This document shows positions 63,497 through 64,000 of a DNA stretch of 64,000 bases, piece by piece; position 1 is the stretch's first letter, and the number at the start of each line of letters is the position of its first letter. Position numbers and translations under genes: made by a program. Location: positions 1 through 64,000 of the forward strand of contig JAPLNI010000029.1 in the NCBI GenBank assembly GCA_026692865.1, in the 5' to 3' direction. The stretch is from Planctomycetota bacterium (GTDB lineage: Bacteria > Planctomycetota > Planctomycetia > Pirellulales > Pirellulaceae). The notes beneath the pieces were generated by a model that saw only the letters and a list, made by a program, of their open reading frames with translations, did not search any database and had not been told where the DNA came from.

Positions 63497-64000
63497 CTAC
63501 TTTAAGTCTTCTTGCGGATTTGCCGAGTAATCAGCGTCCGCCATCTTTTGATCAAAAAGCCAACTGAAAAATTCGGGGTTCTTATAAGTTTCAGTCCAAC
63601 TGTCATGCTTGACGCCTTCATACTCAGTATAACGCGGCGATGCACCGAAAGCCTTTAAGGCGTCGATCATTTCTCGGGATCGTCCAACGGGAACAGCCGG
63701 ATCATCCGAGCCATGGAAACACCATAGGGGGAGCTTCGCAAATCGACTCACAAACTTCGGATCACCACCACCACAAATCGGGGCAGCCGCCGCAAAGACG
63801 TTTTCATAACGCGAAATTGCATCCCACGTTCCGTAACCACCCATCGAAAGGCCGGTAATATAAACGCGAGAAGCATCGACATTGGAATTCGCACACATTG
63901 TATCGACAAGATTTTTAAGCAATCCCATCGATTGACTTGGCGTTTCGGGCATCTTGCTCGTTGGTTGTGACCAATCTACCTCGACCCACTTCATGCCTTT
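63497..64000 (-). CDS. alpha/beta hydrolase, peptidase/esterase-like (partial, N-terminus outside window)
   Basis: These 167 C-terminal residues of an alpha/beta hydrolase run in from the right edge. The nucleophile elbow is GLSMGGYG (Ser). An Asp lies in FHGSDDPAVPV and the His in KHDSWTETY, so the Ser-Asp-His triad is complete in the visible part. It resembles prolyl-oligopeptidase/PHB-depolymerase-like esterases of planctomycetes. The frame is open to base 64000. It precedes the oxidoreductase gene by 26 bases on the same strand. Confidence 0.85.
   Translation of the reverse strand, partial: KGMKWVEVDWSQPTSKMPETPSQSMGLLKNLVDTMCANSNVDASRVYITGLSMGGYGTWDAISRYENVFAAAAPICGGGDPKFVSRFAKLPLWCFHGSDDPAVPVGRSREMIDALKAFGASPRYTEYEGVKHDSWTETYKNPEFFSWLFDQKMADADYSANPQEDLK

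Overview
The window reads as chromosomal DNA of a planctomycete, most likely Pirellulaceae (Rhodopirellula/Blastopirellula relatives). The signs are paired DUF1501 and DUF1549/DUF1553 genes, a DUF1559 pilin-like protein, PEP-CTERM proteins, a DUF1080 protein, beta-RFAP synthase with DUF447 (tetrahydromethanopterin biosynthesis), a fused ThiE, DUF4332 domains, an HTTM pair, and many apparent TTG/GTG starts with weak Shine-Dalgarno sites. No phage, transposase gene, rRNA or CRISPR array is visible. One tRNA (Cys) is present.

Layout. 1-3.4 kb: minus-strand DUF1501 (cut by the window edge) and PSCyt1/DUF1549/DUF1553 pair. 3.6-8.0 kb: tight minus-strand set of an unknown protein, a SNF2 helicase and a membrane-anchored MutS-like ATPase. 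8.3-13.6 kb: coiled-coil protein, trypsin-like PEP-CTERM protein, glucose dehydrogenase, the H4MPT pair and TrmL. 13.8-17.6 kb: zinc-ribbon membrane protein, a hexamer inverted repeat, and a minus-strand run thiE - SpoU methyltransferase - exbD - exbD. 17.8-25 kb: lipoprotein, SDR, HTTM pair, a J-domain-like protein and RecQ. 25-31.3 kb: terpenoid-cyclase-fold protein, DUF1080 protein, HemB, RidA, tRNA-Cys and MotB/MotA. 32-37.5 kb: a large YhaN/SMC-like ATPase carrying two DUF4332 domains, an exported unknown and a TPR lipoprotein. 37.7-44.8 kb: GyrA, an S26 signal-peptidase-like protein, the 2-oxoglutarate dehydrogenase E2 subunit and ThyA, with a cluster of terminal-inverted-repeat elements. 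45-54 kb: PEP-CTERM propeller, DUF1559, membrane protein, serine acetyltransferase, RlmI-like methyltransferase, Dabb protein and a large lipoprotein. 54-64 kb: Mn/Zn-type ABC transporter (ATPase plus two permeases fused to DtxR-like domains), a second DUF1501/DUF1549 pair, the metal-binding lipoprotein, a Gfo/Idh/MocA oxidoreductase and an alpha/beta hydrolase cut by the window edge.

Most genes are core metabolism, nucleic-acid upkeep or planctomycete-specific exported proteins. The least ordinary features are: the ATPase-DUF4332 fusion; two metal permeases that both end in DtxR-type regulator domains; a SNF2/membrane-MutS operon; and at least three families of small non-coding inverted-repeat elements. 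One element copy forms the apparent 5' end of the signal-peptidase-like gene, and others sit within a few bases of stop codons.
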